Source: Chlamydiota bacterium
Lineage (GTDB): Bacteria; Chlamydiota; Chlamydiia; Chlamydiales; Parachlamydiaceae
Assembly (NCBI GenBank): GCA_013287915.1
Contig: JABDCX010000007.1
Span: 1 to 64,000, forward strand
Length of the DNA: 64,000 bases
Reading direction: 5' to 3'
Each line of letters opens with the position of its first letter. Position 1 is the stretch's first letter. The notes beneath the pieces are model-generated. The model made no database searches. It was not told where the DNA came from and saw nothing but the letters and a program-made list of their open reading frames with translations. The position numbers and the translations under genes were made by a program. Positions 52,875 to 62,040 of the stretch are shown in pieces.

Positions 52875-54083
52875 ATGAATTTGTCCTCTATAGGAAAAGG
52901 CGAATACCAGATGGATCTAACAGTTAAAGAAGGCGGGTGCATATACCCGACAGTTTTGCAGCGAGATCAGGAAGAAAATTTGAAGAAACTTTCTTTTGCG
53001 CTGCCAAGCAGCCTTGTGACTTGCGATTCGGATGCTCCGCTTTGCAACACAATCAAAAAGCTTGATAGTAACTTCATAGAAAAACAGAAGGAATATGTAG
53101 GGAATCTTGAAGATGCCAAGCAGAAGGATATTAGAGAAATCAAACGTTTAAACAGCGAAGGGGGATGGGCCACAGGACGGAACATCGCGCTTGGTGCGGT
53201 AGTGAGCGTTATTGTATTTGTTGCAATAAATATATTCTATTATTTATTCGTTATTTTAACTGACAGAAAAGGCATCAAGCCATCTTTGGGTAGCGAGAGT
53301 TTTGCTCCCCCTGTTGTTGTCACTCCAAATCCTCTTTCGCTGGTTGAAAAGTACCCTGAATTTGGTAGGCTTCAGGAATCAATCAATGCTATAACATTTC
53401 AACCTATACACAACCAGTTACAGCCATATCTTGATCAAATTGCGAAAGCCATCGAAAATGGAATTTCCTATGAAAAACCACTCGATAAACTTCAAAAAAC
53501 GCTTCATAACTATACTTTTAACCGTAGCATGGTACCCATCCCAGGCATTGCAAATGCCTTTCTAATTGCCCGTCTATTTCCCACTCAAAATCTACTGACC
53601 GTTGTTCCTGCACTTGCTGCCCCAAATCCCGTGGCTGCAATGCCCCCTCTTGATACTCCTGTCCCAAAACCAACTTTGAATATTAGTTCTGGGACTGGGG
53701 CAACGGTTCTTGTTGGCACACTTGCTGGGGCTACAATAGGGATTGAGCATTTAAAAAATGATAACAATAAATTGGTCACTCTGAACAGGACTCAGTATCT
53801 TGTCGGGAATTTTTATGATAGTGAGATCGAAAGACAAAATCAAGCGATCGCCACGATTTTCGAAAGGTGCTGCACTCTTTTCCCACAAATTGTTAAAAGG
53901 AGCAACCTGATTTACTCAAGTCCTGAAATCACCGAACTCAGTCAATTATGTTCTCTCTACGATGTCCTTGACCGGATTCACAATCTCGTGAAAACGTCTC
54001 AAAACACCATTGTTAAGAAAATTAAGGAAGAGGCACAACCAGAGGAAACATTGAAAGGGTACCTTAAGACAAAATATGGATAG
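52875..54083 (+). CDS. hypothetical membrane protein, paralogue of 58168-59028
   Basis: 402 residues. A soluble N-terminal part with coiled coil (about 60-95), one membrane helix (about 107-128, ALGAVVSVIVFVAINIFYYLF), a proline-rich linker, a second hydrophobic patch (about 270-290) and a helical C-terminus. Two stretches resemble the 286-residue protein at 58168-59028: SDAPLCNTIKKL...KQKEYV...REIKRL and EITELSQLCSLYDVL. No named family. Its 3' end overlaps the convergent 1335-residue gene by 20 bp. Confidence 0.65.
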   Translation: MNLSSIGKGEYQMDLTVKEGGCIYPTVLQRDQEENLKKLSFALPSSLVTCDSDAPLCNTIKKLDSNFIEKQKEYVGNLEDAKQKDIREIKRLNSEGGWATGRNIALGAVVSVIVFVAINIFYYLFVILTDRKGIKPSLGSESFAPPVVVTPNPLSLVEKYPEFGRLQESINAITFQPIHNQLQPYLDQIAKAIENGISYEKPLDKLQKTLHNYTFNRSMVPIPGIANAFLIARLFPTQNLLTVVPALAAPNPVAAMPPLDTPVPKPTLNISSGTGATVLVGTLAGATIGIEHLKNDNNKLVTLNRTQYLVGNFYDSEIERQNQAIATIFERCCTLFPQIVKRSNLIYSSPEITELSQLCSLYDVLDRIHNLVKTSQNTIVKKIKEEAQPEETLKGYLKTKYG

Positions 54084-57000
54084 ATTGTAGTTTTTTAAGG
54101 TCTTCTTCAAGTTTTTTAAGCTCTTGAAGAAGGCCTTGTCCATTCCCAAGAGTTCGGTTAAAATCCCAAGCGCTCACAACTAGATCTGAAGGGGGCGGGG
54201 TCCCTTTCTGAAGGAAATCTGGATTGTTTAAGGGTAGTAGGGAGAAATGGCGCATCATTTCGCGCTGCAAATCTTCCTTGCTCGCTCCTAACTGAAGCCG
54301 GCATAAGGCTTGTAATTCATGATAACTCCTGCGGTATTCTCGATACACGTCCGTCTCAAGAAGCTGGTTTGTCCTTCCCATAACTGCTGCTTCAACAGCA
54401 AAGAACCCCTTTTCGTCAATGTTGAATTTAACCTTACTCGCAAAAGCGTTATAGGGCTCGATCACGCAAGACTGTTTAAAGTCATCTGCCGTTTGCAATA
54501 TCGTTCCGTTATTGTCCTCTGAGTTGTAAAAACATCCCATCTTTCCACCTTCTTCCCTTGAATGGAAAAAGGGGTAGAGTCCAATAAATTTTCTCTCCAC
54601 GACAAACAACTTACCTGTTTCTCCTTCTTTTGTCCCTTTGCCAGGAAGCCCAAGCCCATACTTTCCGCAGTGCATGGCCTGAATGAGAAACTCCGATTCG
54701 TTCTTAAAAGCATTTACACTTTTGGAATCAAAAGAAGCAACGACTGCCTCGACATATTGTCTTGGGTTTCCTTTGTTCAAAGTCACTTTCCATTGCAGTA
54801 TCAGCTCTACATTCTCATTTGAAGGCTGAAAGTCGTATGAAGAGAGTGTAAGAGTTCCCACATTAAGATAGGCAAGCTTTGTCCGAATATGTGCAAGTTC
54901 TCTTTCCAACGCTTCAATATAATGCCTTGGAAAGATCAAGGGAATCAGCTTACCGGATGATGATGGGAGAACAATCTCTTTAGTTTTTTTAAGTTCTTTA
55001 ACATATGTGCCATGCATCTCCTTTACTTTTTGATCGTAAAGTGTCACAATATTTTTATCGCCCCAATACCCCCTTACAAATTTTGCTGACCCTTCCAGTT
55101 GTAGGGAAGCAAACTTGTCAACCTCGCACTTTAAACCTGCAACTGAATCTAGCGGATCTGAATTGTCATGAGGAGACAAACTTCGAACATAGGTGCGAAG
55201 CTTCTCAAGACGGTCGATGGCTCTTTCTAATGCCCTAAGGGAAAAATTGGATAACTGGTACAATGTGCAAAGCTCTTTTTGTGCATTCGTTAAGAAGAAA
55301 TCTATATCCCTCCTCTCGCATCCCCCTTTCTCACTTAACTGTACAGCTCTTGCAACGATTGCTTTGAAGAGACTTAAATTGGGAGGCAAACTGTTTTGTT
55401 CAGAAACAGTCTGATAAAGATACCCCGTATAAATAGAGGGATTTTCCACCAGAAAGCGCGTTGCCTCCCCAAAGGTTTTCAGTTGACTTACACCGTTGAC
55501 CTCTTTCTTCTTTGATTGCCCAAGAAAGATGTCGAGATTCTCGAGTCTTCCCGCATGCTCAATTTTGAAAATCAAATCGGTAATGCTGATCTCATATTGA
55601 TGATCTTGACCCGTATCAATTCGATCTAAAATGACAGATTGTTCCTTTTTGATTTCCGTGATTACATTATTTGCGCTGTCTTGGATCTCATGTGACAAGT
55701 TGTTACAGTGATTGGATAGAGCCCGAAGTTGATTTTGGAAAAGATCTTTTTGAACCCTCACGATATCCTCACCCAGTTTGGCAAGGGCCTCTTTCATCGG
55801 GTCCTTTTCCGGATTGTTCATTGTGTGAAGGGTATACATAATGGATGTCATTGCTGCAAGACCGGATGAGATAGGAATAATCAGCTGGGGAACAATAAGG
55901 TTCCAGGGGATGTCCCTCTCACCCTTTGTACTTACAACTCGTGCAAAATTCTTAAGGGTCAAGATTTCGTTGCCAAGGACATTGAGGTCGTTTCCAATTT
56001 TTATTGCGATCCCCGCCTTATTTAAGACTAATCCAAAGGAGGATTCTCTTATCTCAGCAAAAGCCTGGAGATTGTTGATTAGAGGCACAAGGCAATTTAA
56101 AACTTGTTGCCGTTCGTAAAAGCCCTCTTTTATTGAATCACTGAGGAGTTTAAATACTTCCCTAAACTCCTGATTACTTCTCAGCGTTTTCTCATCGGGA
56201 AGACTTCCCTCCAACTCTTGAAGTATTTCCCTTTTAATCTTTGAAATAGGAGATACATACTCAGCAAGTTCTCGTTCTAGGGAGTTTCGACTGATCGTTA
56301 CATCCAAGCTTTCTAAAGTAGTCTGACCGTCTTTGATCCTGCGCTTGCTTTCTTCAATCTTGGCTTCAAGCACACAGATGTCCCGTTCTCTCTCGGTATA
56401 ATACTTTCCATTTTTCAGTTTAGCTTTATCCTCTTCTAGTTTTTTTAAATTTTGGTCCTCTTTTTCGAGCTCGTTTTTTTTCTCCTTCTTCTGCTCAGCA
56501 TAACCGTTTGAGAGGTCCGTGAGAAGATTCACATAAACAACGGGGTCGAGATGCTGACGGATGCTTATGAGATGCTCCTGTTCTTCCTTTTCGGATGCTA
56601 ATAGGGCAGACATTTTGATAACCGTTTGACTGTCCAAGACACCAATTAACCGTTTTCCCTCTTCACTTCTGTTAAGTGATTCTGTGTAGCGCTTCATGCG
56701 TCGACTACGTTTTGCATCAATGTGGGCACTTGCGGAGCCAGCTGCCTGAGAGAGCACAGATAATCCGGGAAGGTCGGAACAAAGTGATGCAGCGGCCTGG
56801 ATGATCGAAAAGACTTTAGCCTTCTGTTCGAGTTCTTTGAGTTTTCTGTCGTAAAAGTTAGCAAGGTTACGCGAAAGATTGGTCAGGCGTTCGTCTAGAC
56901 CAGTATAAGTACTATGAGCCGCACGGCAATCTTTGAGTTCTTTTTGCAAGTCACTTACATTTTTTGAGACGCTGTCAGATAAATGATGGACTTGTCTTGC

Positions 57001-58071
57001 TCTCTCTGCCAGTGTATCCGTTACCCCATCACCGCAAAACCGCTGGAAAACCTGGGTTGCATTATGGTGAACAAACGTATCGAGGTTATATTTCATGCCA
57101 AAATCATCACATACGTATTCAAAGCCTTCCCGAAGTCTTCGCCTCTCCGCCTGATAACGCTGATCTCTTTCGTCGATAGCATGGTAAGCAGTTACCATTT
57201 GAACAAGTCCTGCTGTGAGTTTTTTTGCAAGATCGGAAGCCCGCGTGTCTTTCTTGGATGAAGCCTCCCCTTGACCATTTATTGTCGGGGTCATCTCGGT
57301 AGGCAGCTTGAGCTCATTCTGAGCAATTTCGGTGGATCCATTTGGTCCAAGAACTTCATCAGGCCGTGGAGGCAAAACTGTATTCGCTTCCTGAACAGGC
57401 TGATATGTTTTTTCTAACTCTTCATGCTCCCCATTTCCCCTCACAATCTTCGAAAGCGCAGCAAGCTCGTCGGCTGCTCTTTTTTCCACTGCATCTCTAG
57501 CTCGCTTATCGAGGTGTAAACCCAGTAAATATGGGAGATCCTTTGCGGGAATGCCATCCGGGTATGCATGTAAAAGCTCTTCAGCTGTGATCGGACGGTA
57601 AGGGTTCTCATATTTATTAATGCCAAATGCATATGATCCAATAAGACCTGCGGGATACGGCAGCAGTTTTTCCATATGGTATTCGACACCTCTGACTACT
57701 GTAGCAATTCGAGATAACTTATTGTCTATTTTTTCTTGAGCTACTAATTGTTTTTCTTTCATTTCCAGTGCAATTTTTGCATCATCTGGATTGAGGTCGC
57801 AGATTTGGCCTATCTTATGTGCTATATAAAGACACCTCAAATGTTCTGGATTTTGAAAATCTATCCTGAATCCGGAGCGATCTTGGACAACGGTGACGTT
57901 TTTAGAAGAAAGGTGCTCTGCAGCTAAGGCAACCGTTCTATATTCAAAGCCAAAGCGGAGAGCGTCTTCTATTTCATAACGATCATTACAATCCTTCATC
58001 TGCTGAACTTCGATCCACCGTCTTTCAGCATCCTTACATCTAACGACAAATTTAGGATCCATACACGCCAT
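54064..58071 (-). CDS. giant coiled-coil protein of unknown function
   Basis: 1335 residues from the ATG at 58071, with AAGGAG ten bases upstream. An N-terminal globular region (1-200) is followed by a low-complexity linker (about 205-270), a long helical/coiled-coil part with a Lys/Glu-rich core (about 520-610, KLEEDKAKLKNGKYYTERER) and a hydrophobic segment near 735-765 (LIVPQLIIPISSGLAAMTSIMY) that could be membrane-embedded. The C-terminal third (about 1000-1335) looks globular. No family recognised. Both neighbours on the opposite strand resemble each other. Confidence 0.7.
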   Translation of the reverse strand: MACMDPKFVVRCKDAERRWIEVQQMKDCNDRYEIEDALRFGFEYRTVALAAEHLSSKNVTVVQDRSGFRIDFQNPEHLRCLYIAHKIGQICDLNPDDAKIALEMKEKQLVAQEKIDNKLSRIATVVRGVEYHMEKLLPYPAGLIGSYAFGINKYENPYRPITAEELLHAYPDGIPAKDLPYLLGLHLDKRARDAVEKRAADELAALSKIVRGNGEHEELEKTYQPVQEANTVLPPRPDEVLGPNGSTEIAQNELKLPTEMTPTINGQGEASSKKDTRASDLAKKLTAGLVQMVTAYHAIDERDQRYQAERRRLREGFEYVCDDFGMKYNLDTFVHHNATQVFQRFCGDGVTDTLAERARQVHHLSDSVSKNVSDLQKELKDCRAAHSTYTGLDERLTNLSRNLANFYDRKLKELEQKAKVFSIIQAAASLCSDLPGLSVLSQAAGSASAHIDAKRSRRMKRYTESLNRSEEGKRLIGVLDSQTVIKMSALLASEKEEQEHLISIRQHLDPVVYVNLLTDLSNGYAEQKKEKKNELEKEDQNLKKLEEDKAKLKNGKYYTERERDICVLEAKIEESKRRIKDGQTTLESLDVTISRNSLERELAEYVSPISKIKREILQELEGSLPDEKTLRSNQEFREVFKLLSDSIKEGFYERQQVLNCLVPLINNLQAFAEIRESSFGLVLNKAGIAIKIGNDLNVLGNEILTLKNFARVVSTKGERDIPWNLIVPQLIIPISSGLAAMTSIMYTLHTMNNPEKDPMKEALAKLGEDIVRVQKDLFQNQLRALSNHCNNLSHEIQDSANNVITEIKKEQSVILDRIDTGQDHQYEISITDLIFKIEHAGRLENLDIFLGQSKKKEVNGVSQLKTFGEATRFLVENPSIYTGYLYQTVSEQNSLPPNLSLFKAIVARAVQLSEKGGCERRDIDFFLTNAQKELCTLYQLSNFSLRALERAIDRLEKLRTYVRSLSPHDNSDPLDSVAGLKCEVDKFASLQLEGSAKFVRGYWGDKNIVTLYDQKVKEMHGTYVKELKKTKEIVLPSSSGKLIPLIFPRHYIEALERELAHIRTKLAYLNVGTLTLSSYDFQPSNENVELILQWKVTLNKGNPRQYVEAVVASFDSKSVNAFKNESEFLIQAMHCGKYGLGLPGKGTKEGETGKLFVVERKFIGLYPFFHSREEGGKMGCFYNSEDNNGTILQTADDFKQSCVIEPYNAFASKVKFNIDEKGFFAVEAAVMGRTNQLLETDVYREYRRSYHELQALCRLQLGASKEDLQREMMRHFSLLPLNNPDFLQKGTPPPSDLVVSAWDFNRTLGNGQGLLQELKKLEEDLKKLQSIHILS

Positions 58072-58167
58072 AAAAAGCTCCTTAAATACAATTTACATTT
58101 TCTGAGCTATGGGGTATAAACTTGTTGCAGACTTTTCAGCAAGATAATTTGAAATGGGATTTTTGAA

Positions 58168-59028
58168 ATGTTAAGGGTTCAGAGTGACGGTATAGATTTT
58201 CAGACCGAGTCCTATTTCATGAAATTAGAAGAAAAATCACCTCTAAAAATTGCGAGAATTCGAGAGGGGGATGCAATCTGTGACTCTCTAATTCGTCAAA
58301 ATAATATCTTCACGATAGCGATGCAGAATTATAAAGAAGCGTATTTAATTTCATTATCCAAAGATAGAGAGGAAATAACAAAATTGAAAAGCCAGTGGCA
58401 ATGGCAATGGAAGCCATGGGTTTATGCATATAAGGGTTTTTGGACGGGTGTACTTAACCAATGGGTTAAAAATTATAGTCCTTATTGCAATGGTGGAGCA
58501 AGCATCCCGTATTCCCTGATCTTCCCCCGCACGTGGCAGGTTGTTGAGAGGGTTATGAAACAATGTACGCCTTACCCGGAAATAGCACCATGTATGTGTG
58601 ATACACTATTATCAATGGCTAGCGCACGATATGGATTTCCGTTTGCAGCTATAATCGGAGTTTTAGAAGGGGCGGCATCTGGAGTGGAGGAAAAAGAGCG
58701 CGAAGCATTAATTTGCGGGAGTAAAAACAAAAGAGAATTTTTTTCTTTTTTTGAAAACGAAGAAACCAAGCGAATAGAACAGTTGTCTCAGACTATTTTT
58801 AACAGGCTCACCGTTCTTTTTTTAGATAGGAAAACGAATCAGGAAATTATAGAGATAAGTCAACTGTACTCAGTGTTCGATGGTTTAGCCACTGAGTTCG
58901 ATGGTTTAGCCACTGATAAAAAGCTTTTTGTTAAAGAAGATGGCACGCTAGTGATGAAAACCGTAAAGGATCCGGAAGATCTTCCCTTCCGAGAGTATCT
59001 CGAAAGCCTTTCTTCTCTCATTGAGTAA
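58168..59028 (+). CDS. hypothetical protein, paralogue of 52875-54083
   Basis: 286 residues. A soluble N-terminus with helical charged part (KEAYLISLSKDREEITKLKSQ), a moderately hydrophobic centre (about 150-170) and a C-terminus like the 402-residue protein (EIIEISQLYSVFDGL, then DLPFREYLESL). It contains a tandem 7-residue repeat (FDGLATE, FDGLATD). It lacks the membrane helix region of its relative. No family recognised. Confidence 0.6.
   Translation: MLRVQSDGIDFQTESYFMKLEEKSPLKIARIREGDAICDSLIRQNNIFTIAMQNYKEAYLISLSKDREEITKLKSQWQWQWKPWVYAYKGFWTGVLNQWVKNYSPYCNGGASIPYSLIFPRTWQVVERVMKQCTPYPEIAPCMCDTLLSMASARYGFPFAAIIGVLEGAASGVEEKEREALICGSKNKREFFSFFENEETKRIEQLSQTIFNRLTVLFLDRKTNQEIIEISQLYSVFDGLATEFDGLATDKKLFVKEDGTLVMKTVKDPEDLPFREYLESLSSLIE
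58875..58916 (+). repeat. 21-bp tandem duplication inside a gene
   Basis: gttcgatggtttagccactga occurs twice without a gap (58875-58895, 58896-58916), adding seven residues in frame. Near-identity suggests a recent slip. Confidence 0.85.
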
Positions 59029-59092
59029 AGTTTATTTCTCTAATATTGGTTGCTTGGAAAAAATCTTCGGAAGACATAAGCTCAATGCCACT

Positions 59093-59734
59093 ATGTACCA
59101 CCTATTTTTGTTTTTCTGTGCACTCTTGACTGGCTGTTCGTCTGAAGCGCCACAACCAGATGATAATCAAGTTGATATGATCAATGGGCGCGGCCACAGC
59201 AAAATTGCAATCTACCAGATCACCGTGCCGCGGGCGTGGGTGCGGCGCGATCCTTTGCCAGGAGATCCGATCGAAGACACGACGCAAGCGCTTTGCGAAT
59301 TCATCATCAACGATCCGGAAGGGATCATCCGGATTGCCGTGCACAATTTCCCAACCGATGTGGCAGAAACGCGCATTCCCCCCGCCGCGCAAGTGGCACG
59401 TTGGAAGCAGCAGCTCGGGAGCTATAAACCAGGAGAGCGGGTGGAGGGCCCGATCGCATTTGGCGGATATGGCGGCTTACAGTTTTTCGGCACGGGGAAA
59501 AAAGATGAACAGGAATTTCGCGTCATCGCTATGGCGTTACAACTTGGAAATGACCACTTTAAGAACTTGAGCGTTCCAGAAACCTCAACCAAAACTCTCC
59601 GCTATAGGCAAATGAGAGGCGATGTGACGCTCAAAGCACAAGGCCCCTTGTCAGCGATGGAGAAACAACGGGAAGCCATTTTAAAGGCGTTCCTCTCATT
59701 TGGATTAATTGACGAAATCCCCTCACGCCGATGA
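59093..59734 (+). CDS. predicted lipoprotein in the cytochrome c maturation operon
   Basis: 213 residues from the ATG at 59093, with the lipobox LLTGC right after a short hydrophobic stretch; an in-frame start at 59021 would put 24 polar residues before it. The mature part has the pattern ITVPRAWVRRDPLPGDPIEDTTQALCEF and LQFFGTGKKDEQEFRVIAMAL, with no family I can name. It overlaps the ResB gene by 4 bp, so it is probably co-translated and may have a role in cytochrome c assembly or delivery. Confidence 0.78.
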   Translation: MYHLFLFFCALLTGCSSEAPQPDDNQVDMINGRGHSKIAIYQITVPRAWVRRDPLPGDPIEDTTQALCEFIINDPEGIIRIAVHNFPTDVAETRIPPAAQVARWKQQLGSYKPGERVEGPIAFGGYGGLQFFGTGKKDEQEFRVIAMALQLGNDHFKNLSVPETSTKTLRYRQMRGDVTLKAQGPLSAMEKQREAILKAFLSFGLIDEIPSRR

Positions 59735-62040
59735 AATACCTGCTGCGCCTTTACCATTTTTTAGGAAGCGTCTCGTTTGCGATTTTCTTGATCACCGCAA
59801 CAGCGCTTTTCGTCATCCTGGGAACTTTCATTGAAGCGTTGACGCAATCCCACTTAAATGCGAGTGCGTTTACCTACGGCACTTCTGGGTTCTTGCTCCT
59901 ACTTTTCGGTTTCTTTCTCAATATTTTGATCTCCGCTTTGCGGCGCTGGCCGTATAGAAAAAGGCACATCCCCTTTTTAATCACTCACCTGGGACTTTTG
60001 ATGATCTTAGCGGGAGTGATGGTAAAAGCCATTTTTGGTGTCCAAGGAACCCTCCTCGTTACGGAAGGAAGCGGTTCTCACGACCTCTTCATCAACAACA
60101 CCGAAGCGTTGCGACTAGAACAAAAGGGGAGTGGGGCCGTCGCTTTTGTTCCACTCCGTTACACGTCTCCAGAGATCTCCTTCCAATTGATCAAGCGTGT
60201 AGAGCACAGCCAAGAAAGGCTGATCCCTTGGTTTTTCGGAAACCGCGCCATCATCCGGGGAGTTGATCCCCTTCCGATCTATCTAGTCGATGAAGCACAC
60301 CCGATTGAAAAAATCCCCCCCAGCGGACAGATTCGCTTTTTTCCTGAGAATCCCATCTATTCCCATGTGTACGCTTTAACAACGCGCGAACTCGACAACA
60401 CCCTCCACACCCTTTACAGCCAAGAAGCTTCTATTCGGATCACAGATACCGTTTCACAAAAGGATTTAGGAAAATTCCCGCTGAAAGAGTTGCTCCAAGG
60501 CTCTGTTGCGACACACCTCTCCAATGGAACGCGCGTTGCCCTGAGCGCAGATCTCAACTTAGAACATCACGCACCCGCTCTACGCGTTTCTCTCCACACC
60601 ACCGATCGGGAAAGCCTTCTCAACATCCCCTTGAATGGTCCTCAAGCGTTGTTAAATCTCAATGAAACCACGCCCTACCTGGGATCATTGCCTATCACTG
60701 TAGACATCGAGATGAACCCTTTTCTGGCCCTTATTGAGGATCTTACAGAAGCGCGGACATGTGTACTTGCCGTCGATCCCCATGGTGCCGTTTGGCAATC
60801 AATCGATGGAGCCGGAGCGATCGACCAGGTCTTGTCCTACGATGAAGGGTTTGCAGGGTATTCGATTCAAAAAACCATTCCCTGGAAAGCAGAAACGGTG
60901 GGGAGGCAAGAAAAGGAAGCTGCGCTGCATCAATCTCTTGCTGCCCATGTGGAACAGATGCCCATGCTCATCGAGCCGCTCCAAGAATTTCAAGCCGCCT
61001 GCCTCGAATCACAAGCCCCGTTTGGATCCTCTTTTGTGGCGTTTCTCGCCGAATGGAATCGCCTCAACACATGGCTCTATCCCTCTACAGCCCCATTGCC
61101 AAAGACTATCCAACCCATCTTCGAATCTCTTGCCGCGCAGTGGTCTGACACAAAGCGGGAAATCGCCTTTCTTTCAAACCTCCTCTTTGCATTTTACGAC
61201 CCTCAGTTACAAAAAGGGATCGATCCACTCGTGATGTTGACAAAGGAACGGTGGCCTCTCACCCATTCGATCAAAAGCACCTTGGCGGAAAACCCGAAAA
61301 CAGAAGAACACCCACAGCAAACGCTCACTCTTCTCACACAACAAATCATCGAAGCGGCCCAACAAGCACCGTTAAACGACTCGTTTACGCTTGCAGAGGC
61401 CGCAACAGGCTTTTCAGCCCTATTGCGCGCACATGGGTTTGCTTTTTCGAAAGTGTTATTGGCTTCAACTGAAGAGAAAATCGGAAATCCCTTGATTTTG
61501 GAAACCCCTCTTAAAAAAAGCTATTTAGAGAAACCTCCTCTCGTCAAACTCGAAGATAACGTTCCTGCCATTACCCTTCTTGTCAAAACTCCACAAGGAA
61601 AGGAAACGCTCCACCTCACCTTCGACAAAAAGGGAGCTGGCCTCTGCTGGCCCTGTGGACAGGGAAATTATCTGATCCGCTACCAACCCCAAGTCGTCGC
61701 AATTCCGTACCATTTGAGGCTCCGTCAAGCCCGACAAATCAACTATCCCGATTCCACACAACCTTACAGTTACGAAGCAGATCTCCTCATCCAAGACTTG
61801 CGCACCGGAGCAGTTGTCGAAAAAACGATCAGTATGAATCATGTCCACGAGACAGATGATCATTACCGTTTTTATTTAAGTGCGATCTACCCGCCAGGCG
61901 AAGGGGTCGTGAAAACGGTGCAGATCGTCGCCAACCAAGACCCAGCAAAATACTGGCTAACATATCCTGGAGCACTCATTTTGAGCATTGGGATTATTTC
62001 TTTATTTGTGATGAAGTACCGGGAAGGAAAAAACAAATGA
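59731..62040 (+). CDS. resB: ResB/Ccs1-family cytochrome c biogenesis protein
   Basis: 769 residues: three N-terminal membrane helices (about 13-35, 48-70, 82-103), a large periplasmic domain, and a final helix (about 740-760). The first helix SVSFAIFLITATALFVILGTF matches ResB. ResB/Ccs1 with CcsA forms the system II haem ligase. This version has an unusually long periplasmic domain. It overlaps both neighbours by 4 bp. Confidence 0.88.
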   Translation: MKYLLRLYHFLGSVSFAIFLITATALFVILGTFIEALTQSHLNASAFTYGTSGFLLLLFGFFLNILISALRRWPYRKRHIPFLITHLGLLMILAGVMVKAIFGVQGTLLVTEGSGSHDLFINNTEALRLEQKGSGAVAFVPLRYTSPEISFQLIKRVEHSQERLIPWFFGNRAIIRGVDPLPIYLVDEAHPIEKIPPSGQIRFFPENPIYSHVYALTTRELDNTLHTLYSQEASIRITDTVSQKDLGKFPLKELLQGSVATHLSNGTRVALSADLNLEHHAPALRVSLHTTDRESLLNIPLNGPQALLNLNETTPYLGSLPITVDIEMNPFLALIEDLTEARTCVLAVDPHGAVWQSIDGAGAIDQVLSYDEGFAGYSIQKTIPWKAETVGRQEKEAALHQSLAAHVEQMPMLIEPLQEFQAACLESQAPFGSSFVAFLAEWNRLNTWLYPSTAPLPKTIQPIFESLAAQWSDTKREIAFLSNLLFAFYDPQLQKGIDPLVMLTKERWPLTHSIKSTLAENPKTEEHPQQTLTLLTQQIIEAAQQAPLNDSFTLAEAATGFSALLRAHGFAFSKVLLASTEEKIGNPLILETPLKKSYLEKPPLVKLEDNVPAITLLVKTPQGKETLHLTFDKKGAGLCWPCGQGNYLIRYQPQVVAIPYHLRLRQARQINYPDSTQPYSYEADLLIQDLRTGAVVEKTISMNHVHETDDHYRFYLSAIYPPGEGVVKTVQIVANQDPAKYWLTYPGALILSIGIISLFVMKYREGKNK

